A DNA stretch of 56,056 nt from a virus. The notes below the pieces were generated by a model. The model had not been told where the DNA came from and made no database searches. It worked only from the letters and a program-made list of their open reading frames with translations. Shown here piece by piece: positions 1 through 7,034 of the stretch. The stretch's first letter is position 1. The number at the start of each line of letters is the position of its first letter. The DNA lies in the IMG/VR virus record IMGVR_UViG_3300036845_000136, positions 1 to 56,056 of that record; one strand, written 5' to 3'. Made by a program: the position numbers and the translations under genes.

Positions 1-72
1 TGCGGGCTGGTTGCGTGGTATGCAGAATGCATTGTTAAGCGGATGAGCTTCACCGGAGAGGGGCCATGCTGA
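1..72 (+). CDS. 3' end of an unidentified gene (partial)
   Basis: Frame 1 is open from the first base and ends with TGA at 70-72, encoding 23 residues. The last codons contain a copy (43-59) of the sequence that begins the gene at 691. The next gene overlaps its end, as elsewhere in this operon. Too little is present to name a function, and the in-frame ATG at 43 could equally be a relic start codon. Confidence 0.35.
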   Translation, partial: CGLVAWYAECIVKRMSFTGEGPC

Positions 73-395
73 TGGCCAAAACCAACACGTTCGTCGTCAT
101 GCTTCAGATCACGACCGACGATCCACGGTTATCGGAAACACGCCTTATCGAGGCTTTGCACAGCGGCAAGGCGGAGGGCTTCGCCGCCGCCCGCACAGCG
201 GTGATGCAGCGATTACCCGAGGACGTCACGCGGCTGATCGCTGTCATGCCGGTCGAGCAAGCCCGGCTGCTGATGATGCTTCACGAGAGCGTTGGCTCGG
301 ACATAGCTGGATATCTTCGCAAAGCCGGTTTCGAGGTCGAAGACCCGGAGTTCCGCCGTCCGCCGCCGGACTACATCCCGCCCGGCGGCCGGTGA
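66..395 (+). CDS. Small phage protein, unknown function
   Basis: 109 residues. I do not recognise the family. The middle is predicted helical (many Ala, Glu, Leu) and the C-terminus is proline-rich (RRPPPDYIPPGGR). ATG at 66 follows a purine-rich GGAGAGGGG; an in-frame ATG at 72 overlaps the previous stop as TGATG, so the start is uncertain by two codons. It overlaps the next gene by four bases (GTGA), indicating translational coupling. Confidence 0.6.
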   Translation: MLMAKTNTFVVMLQITTDDPRLSETRLIEALHSGKAEGFAAARTAVMQRLPEDVTRLIAVMPVEQARLLMMLHESVGSDIAGYLRKAGFEVEDPEFRRPPPDYIPPGGR

Positions 396-694
396 GCGAG
401 GTATGGGTTATGGCGATGATCGAGGGCACTGACACGGTCGAGTTGATGCGCGTAGTCCTGGAGGGCCGTGATCCGTCCGGACTTTTCCTGCGCAGCTTCG
501 ACCCGGACGCCTATCGCGGGCGCGGCTCAATCGTCACCACGCGGCTGATCGAGGAGGCCCAGCGGTTCGACAGCTTCCTCGCCGTTATGGAGGAATGGAA
601 GCGCCAGAGCACCCGGAGACCGCTGCGACCGGACGGTGAGCCGAACCGGCCGTTGACGGCGTGGAGCATCGAGCCGCGGAAGATCCGCCCATGA
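392..694 (+). CDS. Small phage protein, unknown function
   Basis: 100 residues starting with GTG at 392, overlapping the previous stop by GTGA. No motif recognised; the C-terminal third is rich in Arg and Pro. The stop overlaps the ATG of the next gene (ATGA at 691-694). Together with the preceding gene it lies between two copies of a 17-bp repeat (43-59 and 691-707). Confidence 0.6.
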   Translation: MSEVWVMAMIEGTDTVELMRVVLEGRDPSGLFLRSFDPDAYRGRGSIVTTRLIEEAQRFDSFLAVMEEWKRQSTRRPLRPDGEPNRPLTAWSIEPRKIRP

Positions 695-909
695 GCTTCA
701 CCGGAGACGACCTGCAAGCCCTGCGCGGCCTGAACCTGCGCGAGCCGCGTGTGCAGCAAGCGCTGGCCGGTTTCACGCTCCGCTGGATGGGCGAGGTCAA
801 CGGTGGCGCGGTGTCCGCCCACGACGTGCGTGACATGCTTGAGCAGTTCGTCGTCGCGATCGACGAGAAGCTGGATGACGCCATCGGCGTGATAGGTCGG
901 AGACAGTAA
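691..909 (+). CDS. Small phage protein, unknown function
   Basis: 72 residues (begins MSFTGDDLQALRG). The ATG at 691 is chosen because it makes an ATGA overlap with the upstream gene; an in-frame GTG at 661 would overlap it by 34 bases. Leu/Arg-rich helical N-terminus and an acidic helix near the C-terminus. The stop TAA overlaps the next ATG (TAATG at 907-911). Function unknown. Confidence 0.6.
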   Translation: MSFTGDDLQALRGLNLREPRVQQALAGFTLRWMGEVNGGAVSAHDVRDMLEQFVVAIDEKLDDAIGVIGRRQ

Positions 910-998
910 TGGCGCTGCGGGGGATGATCGACGGAAAGCCGGTGGAGCACCTCTCGAACGACGAGGCCGAAGACGCCGACATCAATGGTGCCCGATGA
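909..998 (+). CDS. 29-residue micro-ORF
   Basis: Short ORF beginning MALRGMIDGKPVEH, coupled upstream by TAATG and downstream by ATGA (995-998). It is supported only by this unbroken chain of overlaps. Two further genes downstream also begin MAL with nearly the same nucleotide junction. Function unknown. Confidence 0.4.
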   Translation: MALRGMIDGKPVEHLSNDEAEDADINGAR

Positions 999-1042
999 AG
1001 CTCTGCATCCCGTGCGCCATGCAATACGTGAGGTCGAACTGA
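995..1042 (+). CDS. 15-residue micro-ORF with CxxC
   Basis: MKLCIPCAMQYVRSN, bridging the four-base overlap with the preceding micro-ORF and the gene that starts immediately after its TGA at 1043. It may be translated only to couple neighbouring genes. Very short, so low confidence. Confidence 0.25.
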   Translation: MKLCIPCAMQYVRSN

Positions 1043-1288
1043 ATGATCAAAGCCACCGGCATGTTCAAGGGCCGCAAGACGCTGTTCGTCGGGCTCTCTT
1101 TCGCCAACCTGGACAAGCTGCTCGAGGCGCCGCTGGACAGCTTCATCAAGATAGACGGGCCGGAGACCGGGCTGCCGTTCGACGTGCTGATCTTCAGCGG
1201 GAGGAGCGAGGGGCAGATGACTGAAATGCTGGCCGAAGGCATCGGCCCCGACACCAAGGTCCACATCACCGACAGGCTCAAGCAGTAA
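1043..1288 (+). CDS. Small phage protein, unknown function
   Basis: 81 residues, ATG directly after the preceding TGA. Alternating beta-type (TLFVGLSF, FDVLIFSG) and helical segments suggest a small alpha/beta domain, but I recognise no family. It ends with DRLKQ, and the TAATG junction that follows is repeated almost identically at 1557. Confidence 0.6.
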   Translation: MIKATGMFKGRKTLFVGLSFANLDKLLEAPLDSFIKIDGPETGLPFDVLIFSGRSEGQMTEMLAEGIGPDTKVHITDRLKQ

Positions 1289-1567
1289 TGGCACTAGGCG
1301 CTGTCACGCTTCGCATTTACGCCAGCGCGCAGGCGTCGTTCTCGGCCTGGTGCGAGGAGCGCAATATCGAATTTCCGGCGCCGTATGCTGATGTCGCGCG
1401 ATATCTGGGGACGGTCAAAAGCCGCAGTTCGGTGCCGGTTCATGTGGCCGCGATCGGGGCGCTTTATCGCCGGCATGACATTCCATTCGACATTAAATCC
1501 AAGGTGCTACAGCGGGTTATTGCGCAAGCGAGAGCTCGTGACAGGTTCAAGCAGTAATGGCGCTCGG
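1271..1567 (+). repeat. Direct repeats bracketing the integrase-like gene
   Basis: Copies at 1271-1298 and 1540-1567 match at 25 of 28 positions, with TCAAGCAGTAATGGC identical in both. Each copy covers the end of one gene, its stop codon and the ATG of the next. The unit between them is 269 bp, exactly one gene. Confidence 0.8.
1288..1557 (+). CDS. Lone core-binding (SAM-like) domain of a tyrosine recombinase
   Basis: 89 residues resembling the N-terminal core-binding domain of tyrosine integrases: a first helix with the FSAWCEERNI pattern, then YADVARYLGTV, VAAIGALYRRHDIPF and a final helix KVLQRVIAQARAR. The catalytic R-H-R-Y domain is absent and does not follow in any frame. It may be a truncated integrase, or a small DNA-binding protein derived from one, possibly an excisionase-like or dominant-negative factor (inference). 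A 28-bp imperfect direct repeat (1271-1298 and 1540-1567) flanks it, as if it were an inserted cassette. Confidence 0.55.
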   Translation: MALGAVTLRIYASAQASFSAWCEERNIEFPAPYADVARYLGTVKSRSSVPVHVAAIGALYRRHDIPFDIKSKVLQRVIAQARARDRFKQ

Positions 1568-1763
1568 TCCCGGCAAGTATGACCGCCTCGCCACTATCGT
1601 CCGGGAGGAGTCCGGGGCCGACGCGGTGATCGTGCTCGTGCTCGGCGGCAAAATGGGCTCTGGGTTCTCGGTGCAGAGCCGGGGAGTGGACCTAACCGCG
1701 ATGTTGCCGGGCATGCTGCGCAAGATCGCCGACGACATCGAGAAGGACACCAGCAAGGAATGA
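1557..1763 (+). CDS. Small phage protein, unknown function
   Basis: 68 residues beginning MALGPGKYDRLAT, starting at a TAATG overlap. It contains a central beta-hairpin-like stretch (AVIVLVLGGKMGSGFSV) and a charged helical end. I do not recognise it. Confidence 0.55.
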   Translation: MALGPGKYDRLATIVREESGADAVIVLVLGGKMGSGFSVQSRGVDLTAMLPGMLRKIADDIEKDTSKE

Positions 1764-1773
1764 AAGGGTAATC

Positions 1774-2916
1774 ATGAGCATCATCACGGTCGGTCCGACT
1801 GGCGATTTCCAGACCATCCACGACGCGGTCGCCGCCGCACAACCCGGCGACACGATCGACGTGCAGGCCGGGACGTATACCGATGATTTCACGACAATCC
1901 GCAATTCGCTGATCCTCCAGGCGGTCAACGGTGAGGTCGTCATGGTGGCGACGACGCAGCCGCCAGACGGCAAGGCGATGATCACCGAAGGCGCGCCCGG
2001 CATCAGCGTCGCCATAAACGGCTTCGATATCTCGGGCGTCACCGTGCCGGACAGCAACGGTGCCGCGATCCGCTATGAGGGCGGCGCGCTATCCCTCTCA
2101 AATGACTACATTCACGACAATCAGGACGGCCTGCTTGGCGCGCCCGATCCGAACGGCTCGATCGCGATCGACAACTCGGAGTTCGCCTTCAACGGCGATG
2201 GATCAGGCTCGACGCACAACCTGTACATCGGCGCGATCGCGGATTTCAGCATCACCAACAGCTACATCCACGACGCCATCGTCGGCCACGAGATCAAGAG
2301 CCGCGCCGAGAACAACACCATCACCGGCGACCGCATCTTCGACAACAACGGCAGCGCAAGCTACAGCATCGACCTGCCGAACGGCGGCAATGCCAACATC
2401 TCGAACGACCAGATCGAGCAAGGGGCGAACACCCAGAACCCGTTCATCATCGCGTATGGGGAGGAGGGCGCCAGCAACCCCGGCACGTCGGTCTCGATCG
2501 CCAGCAACACCATCGTCAACGACGATCCTCGCGGCGGTTTCGCGCTCGATCCGCCGGGGACGCCCTTGGGCCTCACCAACAACAGCGTGTTCGGCCTGAC
2601 CGCGTCGCAGCTACCGGCCGATGCCTCGGGCACTGTGCTACTGTCCTCCAGGCCGTCGCTCGACACCAGCCAGATGACGTTCGTCAACCCGACGACGACC
2701 GGCGATCCTCCACCGCCGCCCCCCCCTCCGCCGCCGCCTGTGCTGACGCTGGACGATTACCATGCTCAAGTTATCAACGACTTCGTGGCATATTACGGCA
2801 CGCACCCAGAAGTCGCGTCCGATATCAACGCGCTCAACGTGTTCTATGGGGAAGTACTCTCCGCGACGGTCCCGACAATGCCGGTTCCAGGCGATCTGTG
2901 GTCGCACACGCCGTGA
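1774..2916 (+). CDS. Right-handed beta-helix (pectate-lyase-like) protein
   Basis: 380 residues. The N-terminus (TVGPTGDFQTIHDAVAAA then GDTIDVQAGTY) is the usual opening of parallel beta-helix proteins. About 230 residues of short N/D/I-rich coils follow (for example SNDYIHDNQDG, ITNSYIHDAI, ISNDQIEQG). A run of eleven prolines near residue 320 separates a C-terminal helical segment. Phage proteins of this fold usually bind or cut surface polysaccharide, but position outside the tail module and absence of a recognisable catalytic site leave the role open. An AAAGGG ribosome-binding site precedes ATG 1774. No signal peptide. Confidence 0.7.
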   Translation: MSIITVGPTGDFQTIHDAVAAAQPGDTIDVQAGTYTDDFTTIRNSLILQAVNGEVVMVATTQPPDGKAMITEGAPGISVAINGFDISGVTVPDSNGAAIRYEGGALSLSNDYIHDNQDGLLGAPDPNGSIAIDNSEFAFNGDGSGSTHNLYIGAIADFSITNSYIHDAIVGHEIKSRAENNTITGDRIFDNNGSASYSIDLPNGGNANISNDQIEQGANTQNPFIIAYGEEGASNPGTSVSIASNTIVNDDPRGGFALDPPGTPLGLTNNSVFGLTASQLPADASGTVLLSSRPSLDTSQMTFVNPTTTGDPPPPPPPPPPPVLTLDDYHAQVINDFVAYYGTHPEVASDINALNVFYGEVLSATVPTMPVPGDLWSHTP

Positions 2917-3071
2917 GCCGCTACGTGTGTCCGCGCTGCGGCGCCGTCAGCCACCATCCGAAAGATGCGGAGTTTCGCTTCTGCGGGAGGTGCCACCGGT
3001 TTGAGGACGACCCGGAGCCGTTTGACGCCCAGGACGTGATTGACGGCAAGGGGCTGGATCGCTTTGGATAA
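2913..3071 (+). CDS. Small zinc-ribbon protein
   Basis: 52 residues, GTG start overlapping the preceding stop by GTGA. Two CxxC knuckles (C6-x2-C9 and C24-x2-C27) are 14 residues apart, the spacing of a zinc ribbon, followed by an acidic tail. Such proteins often bind nucleic acid or partner proteins; no specific role can be given. Confidence 0.55.
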   Translation: MSRYVCPRCGAVSHHPKDAEFRFCGRCHRFEDDPEPFDAQDVIDGKGLDRFG

Positions 3072-3336
3072 GCGTCTGCAAATGACGCCCGGCTACTGGA
3101 TGCACGAGACCTCGGGCGTGTTGCGGCCCGCCGTCGAGGCGTTCCTTACGGGCATGCCCATGACCGAGGAGCAGATCGCCGCGATGCGCGCCTACCTGCG
3201 ACAGTGGATCAACGCGCCAGCGTGGCGCGGTCCCGAGATTGAAAATCTGCGGTCAATGGTGCCCGGTATCACCAGTCGGGACCGGCTCGATTTCTGGCTG
3301 AACGAAGCGCTGGCCTGCGGGATCGATCCGCTATGA
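3064..3336 (+). CDS. Conserved-looking small phage protein
   Basis: About 90 residues. Possible starts are TTG 3040, TTG 3064 and ATG 3082; TTG 3064 is preceded by AAGGGG at suitable distance. The segment MRAYLRQWINAPAW followed by LRSMV and a C-terminal GIDPL resembles small proteins seen in other phages, without known function. The stop overlaps the next ATG (ATGA). Confidence 0.5.
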   Translation: MDKRLQMTPGYWMHETSGVLRPAVEAFLTGMPMTEEQIAAMRAYLRQWINAPAWRGPEIENLRSMVPGITSRDRLDFWLNEALACGIDPL

Positions 3337-3509
3337 CCAAAGCCGAACTCATCGAGCAGATGGAGGCGGCGGTCAAAGCGCTGGAGCCGCCGTTCCTGGC
3401 ACTCCCGGAGTTGGGTCAGACCGCAGAGCAGATGGCCTACCGCCGAGGCGTCAGGGACGCTTACCGCGCCGCGCTGGAGGCGATTGCGGAGCTACCCGAC
3501 GAGCGGTAA
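3333..3509 (+). CDS. 58-residue phage protein, unknown
   Basis: ATG at 3333 overlaps the previous stop as ATGA. It encodes an Ala/Glu/Leu-rich, probably helical protein (MTKAELIEQMEAAVKALEPP, later YRRGVRDAYRAAL). It is the last gene of the rightward block; the genes beyond run the other way. Confidence 0.5.
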   Translation: MTKAELIEQMEAAVKALEPPFLALPELGQTAEQMAYRRGVRDAYRAALEAIAELPDER

Positions 3510-3511
3510 AA

Positions 3512-3553
3512 CTGCGCCACATCGCCTCGCGTTCCTCCTTTCGAATGGCGCAG
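3512..3553. other. Inverted repeat between convergent gene blocks
   Basis: CTGCGCCA (3512-3519) and TGGCGCAG (3546-3553) can pair around a 26-base loop between two converging genes. There is no U-tract on either strand, so any terminator role is only a possibility. Confidence 0.25.
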
Positions 3554-3560
3554 AGCCGCA

Positions 3561-3788
3561 TTAGCGCGTAAGGATCGTCTCCACCGAGTATTCCGACATG
3601 TAGGGCACGATTGGCATATCGTCTGTGAAGGTCAGTTCGCCACGTCGCTCTATTTCGTTCAGCAGGATGTCCGTGGCGTGCTGCGTCAGCGTTATCAGAT
3701 GAAGCAATCTGTCGAGGTCAAAGACCGACACATCGCCGCCGAGCAGATCCGCTGTAGCGGTCTTCAGTACGTCCTCGGTCATCTGCAT
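3561..3788 (-). CDS. Small phage protein, unknown function
   Basis: 75 residues from ATG 3788, which has GAAAGG eight bases upstream; the frame extends to a GTG at 3821 with no ribosome-binding site. Mostly helical (LLHLITLTQHATDILLNEIE). It is the distal gene of the leftward block, and its upstream region contains a 14-bp inverted repeat. Function unknown. Confidence 0.5.
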   Translation of the reverse strand: MQMTEDVLKTATADLLGGDVSVFDLDRLLHLITLTQHATDILLNEIERRGELTFTDDMPIVPYMSEYSVETILTR

Positions 3789-3811
3789 CGCCATAGCCTT
3801 TCGTGACCTGA

Positions 3812-3929
3812 CAAAGTGCACGGTCGTGGGCGAAAATGCCGGTTATCGGACGGAACCACCTTGTAACTTTTCGCTGCCCGATTTGTGGCCAATACCGCTT
3901 ACCACGCCTTAATCAGACCGTGCACTTTG
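3812..3929. repeat. 14-bp inverted repeat with GTGCAC core
   Basis: CAAAGTGCACGGTC (3812-3825) is repeated perfectly in inverse orientation as GACCGTGCACTTTG (3916-3929). An 11-base match (AGTGCACGGTC) recurs at 5211-5221, again upstream of a leftward gene. The 181-bp gap between the genes at 3788 and 3980 otherwise holds no convincing gene, so these may be operators. Confidence 0.5.
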
Positions 3930-3979
3930 CACGCCACAATCAACGCATAGCGCCGGTCGACCATCAGCCATACCAACGC

Positions 3980-4198
3980 CTAGTGCCGCCGCCGCACGAT
4001 CGTGGCGCGCCAACCCAACCGTGCAAAGCCCTGGCGCAGCTTGTCAGACCGCTGGCCCATCAGATGGCGCAGGATCGGCGCGGCGAACACCACCCGGTCG
4101 GTCGCCCGATCGATCAGCAGCCCGGCACAGAACGGCCGCGGCCCGTCGCACACCACGCGCACCAGGATGCCGTCGCAGTATTGCTCGCCAGGTGTCAT
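3980..4198 (-). CDS. Small phage protein with Cys-containing core
   Basis: 72 residues from ATG 4198, chosen for its ATGA overlap with the upstream gene. A central segment (CAGLLIDRATDRVVFAAPIL) and the ending GWRATIVRR resemble small conserved proteins of other phages of unknown function. Confidence 0.55.
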   Translation of the reverse strand: MTPGEQYCDGILVRVVCDGPRPFCAGLLIDRATDRVVFAAPILRHLMGQRSDKLRQGFARLGWRATIVRRRH

Positions 4199-4320
4199 AC
4201 CCACACCTCCTCAATCTCAGGCACGTCGTTCGGGTCGCGCGCCAGCCGCACCACTCCAGGCGGCAGCAGCGCGCGCAGCTCCTCCTGCGTCGTCTGGGAT
4301 TTTCCGTCAGACACCTTCAC
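4195..4320 (-). CDS. 41-residue phage protein, unknown
   Basis: GTG at 4320 with a GAGGGGG-like sequence just upstream; it overlaps the upstream gene by 14 bases and the downstream gene by ATGA. It contains EELRALLPPGVVRLARDP and an acidic end. Supported mainly by context. Confidence 0.4.
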   Translation of the reverse strand: MKVSDGKSQTTQEELRALLPPGVVRLARDPNDVPEIEEVWV

Positions 4321-4504
4321 GCCCCCTCTCCCAAGCTTCGATCAAAGCCATATCAATGACGGTGGCTAACTCACACGGCTCTGCTATGTGATTATTCTCC
4401 CAATCCGCCACGATCTTTTGCCCTTCGGTCAGCGGTTCGGTTTGCGCGGTCTTGTCCCTAGCTAGGGTATAGGGGTTGGTCGTTCCGTCTTTTCCTTCAG
4501 CCAC
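4307..4504 (-). CDS. Small acidic phage protein, unknown
   Basis: 65 residues, GTG start at 4504 preceded by GGAGGG at six bases. Hydrophilic N-terminal half, helical C-terminal half (ELATVIDMALIEAWERG). Not recognised. Confidence 0.5.
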   Translation of the reverse strand: MAEGKDGTTNPYTLARDKTAQTEPLTEGQKIVADWENNHIAEPCELATVIDMALIEAWERGREGV

Positions 4505-4531
4505 GGCTTTCCCTCCGGTATCTCCAGGGCG

Positions 4532-4795
4532 TCACGGCTCCCACTCTTCCTTTGTGATGCCAGGGTACTCGCGCCGGAATCGCTCATGCAGCGCCAGCAC
4601 GTGGTCCTCGCGCACCGGCAGTTCTGGCAGCGCCCCGAGCAGCCGTGAGGTGCCGGGGATCGCGTGGGTGCAGATATCCAGCGCCTCGGCCAGCGAGTAA
4701 CGGCCGGCGTCGCCCAGGCTGCGGACATAACCGGAGCGCAGCGGGCCCCACCAAGCCCCGTGTTCGACACTAAATACGAGATACCACTCGCTCAT
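4532..4795 (-). CDS. Conserved small phage protein, unknown
   Basis: 87 residues from ATG 4795 (ATGA overlap with the upstream gene); an in-frame GTG lies two codons earlier. The start MSEWYLVFSVEHGAWWGP with the following SGYVRSLGDAGRYSLAEA is a pattern I associate with small uncharacterised phage proteins. Confidence 0.6.
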   Translation of the reverse strand: MSEWYLVFSVEHGAWWGPLRSGYVRSLGDAGRYSLAEALDICTHAIPGTSRLLGALPELPVREDHVLALHERFRREYPGITKEEWEP

Positions 4796-5130
4796 CGCCA
4801 CACCTTCTCGATTTCCGCCCGCGTCTCGCGGGCGATCTGGCGCAATGCCGGCCCCGGCCGCGACCAGTCAGGACGTTCTGGCGGCGGCGGGGGCGGCTTA
4901 AATTCAGGTGGTGATGGAGGCGGCACGATGAACGCCGGGCAGGCATTGTGTAGGATGTGCCGGATCGCCTGATGGACGAGGCCCTCGCGGGCGGCGATCG
5001 TGGCGATAGTGTCGCGCTTCTCGCCGATCAGCATGGCGTAGCGGATCGCACGTAGGCGCCGGGCGGCGCGCCTGCGCTCAATGTCCTGGCGCTCCGGTGT
5101 CATTCGATGCAGGTCTGTCGATCTTGCCAT
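4792..5130 (-). CDS. Putative helix-turn-helix protein
   Basis: 112 residues, ATG 5130. A basic N-terminal helix (RRRAARRLRAIRYAM) precedes a stretch compatible with a helix-turn-helix (TIATIAAREGLVHQAIRHIL, about residues 41-60), then a proline tract and a C-terminal helix. It could be a DNA-binding regulator; the proline-rich linker and length fit no family I can name. It is the first gene after a 148-bp gap, a likely place for a promoter. Confidence 0.5.
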   Translation of the reverse strand: MARSTDLHRMTPERQDIERRRAARRLRAIRYAMLIGEKRDTIATIAAREGLVHQAIRHILHNACPAFIVPPPSPPEFKPPPPPPERPDWSRPGPALRQIARETRAEIEKVWR

Positions 5131-5278
5131 TGACGGTCACCCCGATGTCGCCGATCTGCGTCTTTTGTGTCCGGCAGTCTATTTTAGACACAACCTGTTG
5201 ACGCTGGCATAGTGCACGGTCTAGCGTCCGCACTATTGTCGAAGGATTCCGCGCTTCAGGCGCAACATCCGAGTCAGG
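5131..5278 (-). promoter_or_regulatory. Leftward control region with nested palindromes
   Basis: Gene-free gap between two leftward genes. It holds TTGTGTC (5165-5171) with its inverse GACACAA (5187-5193), inside which GTCTA-TTT-TAGAC (5177-5189) also pairs, and a GTGCACGGTC copy at 5212-5221. No -35/-10 pair is convincing, so calling this an operator region is inference. Confidence 0.35.
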
Positions 5279-5593
5279 TCATTGGCGCGCGTTCTCCCAG
5301 CCATAAAGCCAACGGCGGTGCGGCACCCCTCCGTCGTAGGTCAACTCATACCGATTGGCACCCCTCGGAAGTCCGGTCTCAAAGTCAGCAGCGCCCTCCC
5401 GCATGTATCGATCTTCAAACCCGGGATAGTCGTGCTCGTAAACGAGATAGCGGACCGCCTCCATCTCCTCCGCCGTGACCTCGTGTCCAACGGGCACGCG
5501 CCACCAGTTCGCCAACAAACGCCGCCATCCAGCCGCTCGCAGATAGGCGCACGCGTCACCCTCGCTGAGCCACACCCGACTCGTCTCGCTCAT
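5279..5593 (-). CDS. Small phage protein, unknown function
   Basis: 104 residues, ATG 5593. Aromatic-rich (WRRLLANWWRVPVGHEV), with YLVYEHDYPGFEDRYM in the middle. Not recognised; last gene before the regulatory gap. Confidence 0.55.
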   Translation of the reverse strand: MSETSRVWLSEGDACAYLRAAGWRRLLANWWRVPVGHEVTAEEMEAVRYLVYEHDYPGFEDRYMREGAADFETGLPRGANRYELTYDGGVPHRRWLYGWENARQ

Positions 5594-5596
5594 CGC

Positions 5597-5803
5597 TCAG
5601 CCCTCCATCCGGGCGTGCCAATCGGCCAGCACAGCCTCCGCCAACGACTGCTTGATCTGCGTCAGTGTGTCGTCGTCCGCGCCCTCAGCACCGTCGGGCA
5701 GTTCGCTAACCGCAATCGCAAGCTTGTGGTAAAACATGGCGTTCAGCGCCGCGAGGTCGAAATCGCTGTAGCCGGCGGTGTTGTCGGGGGTGAATTGATC
5801 CAT
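5597..5803 (-). CDS. Small acidic phage protein, unknown
   Basis: 68 residues, ATG 5803 with GGAG upstream. Acidic, predicted helical; possibly a mimic or adaptor type protein but nothing identifies it. Separated by only three bases from the next gene. Confidence 0.5.
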   Translation of the reverse strand: MDQFTPDNTAGYSDFDLAALNAMFYHKLAIAVSELPDGAEGADDDTLTQIKQSLAEAVLADWHARMEG

Positions 5804-5808
5804 GGTCG

Positions 5809-6816
5809 TTACTCCGTTCCTTTCGTTGTGTAGTGCGAGCGCTGCGACTTGAACGAAGCGCGCTGATCGTCGGGCACTCCGACTAAAGTATCGCGGATAA
5901 AAATGCTTCGTCCTGTGGCGTAGACTCTAGGATGCCCGCGCCGTATGTGGGGCGTCGGGCTGGCATGATGGCCGCCGCGATCCTCGCCACCGCTACTACG
6001 CCGCGCCAGTAACGCTGTGACATACGGCTGTGTATTCACCCGATCGAACGGCGGGATCGGCCGTTTGCCCGACTTCAGCCGCGCCTTGGCCAGCTTCGGT
6101 GGGCAGGCGATGGTCTCCCGATCGACACCGCGCGTGTTCAAGATCAGCAGCGCCGTCATCAGCGGATCGCCGATGTTGCCGGCCGCGGCACTCTCTGGCG
6201 AACCGCCGTTGTTGAACTCTGCGCCGTAGGGCTCAAGCAGAAAGCGCAGCATCGAAGGCGCCACGATCGCCTTGTATTTGTGCGTCGGCATCGCGTCGCC
6301 CGGCTGCGGCCTACAGAAAATGCCTCGATCAGCGATCATTAGGATGCGCCTGCCACCGAGCAGGACCGGCTGTAGCTCGCAGACCTCGGCGTCACCGTTC
6401 GCCATCGGGTTGACCAGATAGATGGCCACCGCCTTTTCCCAGGTGTGATAGAGCACCCACGGATCTTGGAACGGCTGGCCCAGGGCACTCTGGTTGAACA
6501 GGGGGCCGCCGCGCGAGCCGCCGAGCTTCAATGCGTCATTCGGCAGATCGCCGAAGTCGATCATGCGCCCGGCGGTCACCGCCTCATGGCATAGTTCCGA
6601 CGTCACCTCGACCTCGCGTTGCGTCGGCGCAAATTCCTTGGCCAGGGGCTCGAGCGGCAAGCTCTCGCTGAAGTCAGGCCCGGTCACCAGGAAATCGAGG
6701 ATTACGTCGCGCACCTGCGACGGGGTGGGCCGCCATTCGCCGATCGCGGTGGCGTCCGCCTCGATCCCGTGCCGGCCGTCGGGGAGCGCACGCGGCGTTT
6801 CGGAGAAGGTGTTCAT
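5809..6816 (-). CDS. Conserved phage protein with RRGHPR motif
   Basis: 335 residues, ATG 6816 overlapping the upstream stop (ATGA). The C-terminal half carries LNTRGVDRE, then KLAKARLKSGKRPIPPFDR, then PTPHIRRGHPRVYATGRSI, an arrangement I associate with an uncharacterised family common in phages and prophages. The His/Arg-rich end suggests nucleic-acid or metal binding, which is inference. Unusually long for this operon of small genes. Confidence 0.65.
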   Translation of the reverse strand: MNTFSETPRALPDGRHGIEADATAIGEWRPTPSQVRDVILDFLVTGPDFSESLPLEPLAKEFAPTQREVEVTSELCHEAVTAGRMIDFGDLPNDALKLGGSRGGPLFNQSALGQPFQDPWVLYHTWEKAVAIYLVNPMANGDAEVCELQPVLLGGRRILMIADRGIFCRPQPGDAMPTHKYKAIVAPSMLRFLLEPYGAEFNNGGSPESAAAGNIGDPLMTALLILNTRGVDRETIACPPKLAKARLKSGKRPIPPFDRVNTQPYVTALLARRSSGGEDRGGHHASPTPHIRRGHPRVYATGRSIFIRDTLVGVPDDQRASFKSQRSHYTTKGTE

Positions 6817-7034
6817 GCCGCCTGCCTCCGCTGATCGAGCACCGCGATGTTGTGGCTGCGGATTTCCGCCAGCAGCCGGTCATAGAGCGCCTTGTAGGGG
6901 GAGGCGGCGAAGCCCTCGGCCTCGGCCTCGCCCTCGTCCTCGTCCTCGATGTCCATCATGTGCCGCCGCCGGTCCTCCAGCAGCCCGAACACAAGGCTGG
7001 CCTCGCGCAGGGTGAGGGTGAATCGCTCGGCCAT
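6813..7034 (-). CDS. Small phage protein with acidic insert
   Basis: 73 residues starting at a TGATG overlap. A helical N-terminus (FTLTLREASLVFGLLEDRRR) is followed by an alternating Asp/Glu/Ala stretch and a C-terminal helix. Function unknown. Confidence 0.5.
   Translation of the reverse strand: MAERFTLTLREASLVFGLLEDRRRHMMDIEDEDEGEAEAEGFAASPYKALYDRLLAEIRSHNIAVLDQRRQAA

Noticed and set aside
2060-2599. Thr/Ser/Arg-rich 179-codon ORF
   Set aside because: It is the +1 shadow of the beta-helix gene, with composition typical of out-of-frame GC-rich DNA.
3836-4369. Rightward 177-codon ORF with a C2H2 zinc-finger pattern (FRCPICGQYR, then HFARH)
   Set aside because: After the zinc-finger-like start it runs antisense through two coupled leftward genes with better protein-like sequence, and has no ribosome-binding site. 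The C-x2-C-x12-H-x3-H match is probably chance.
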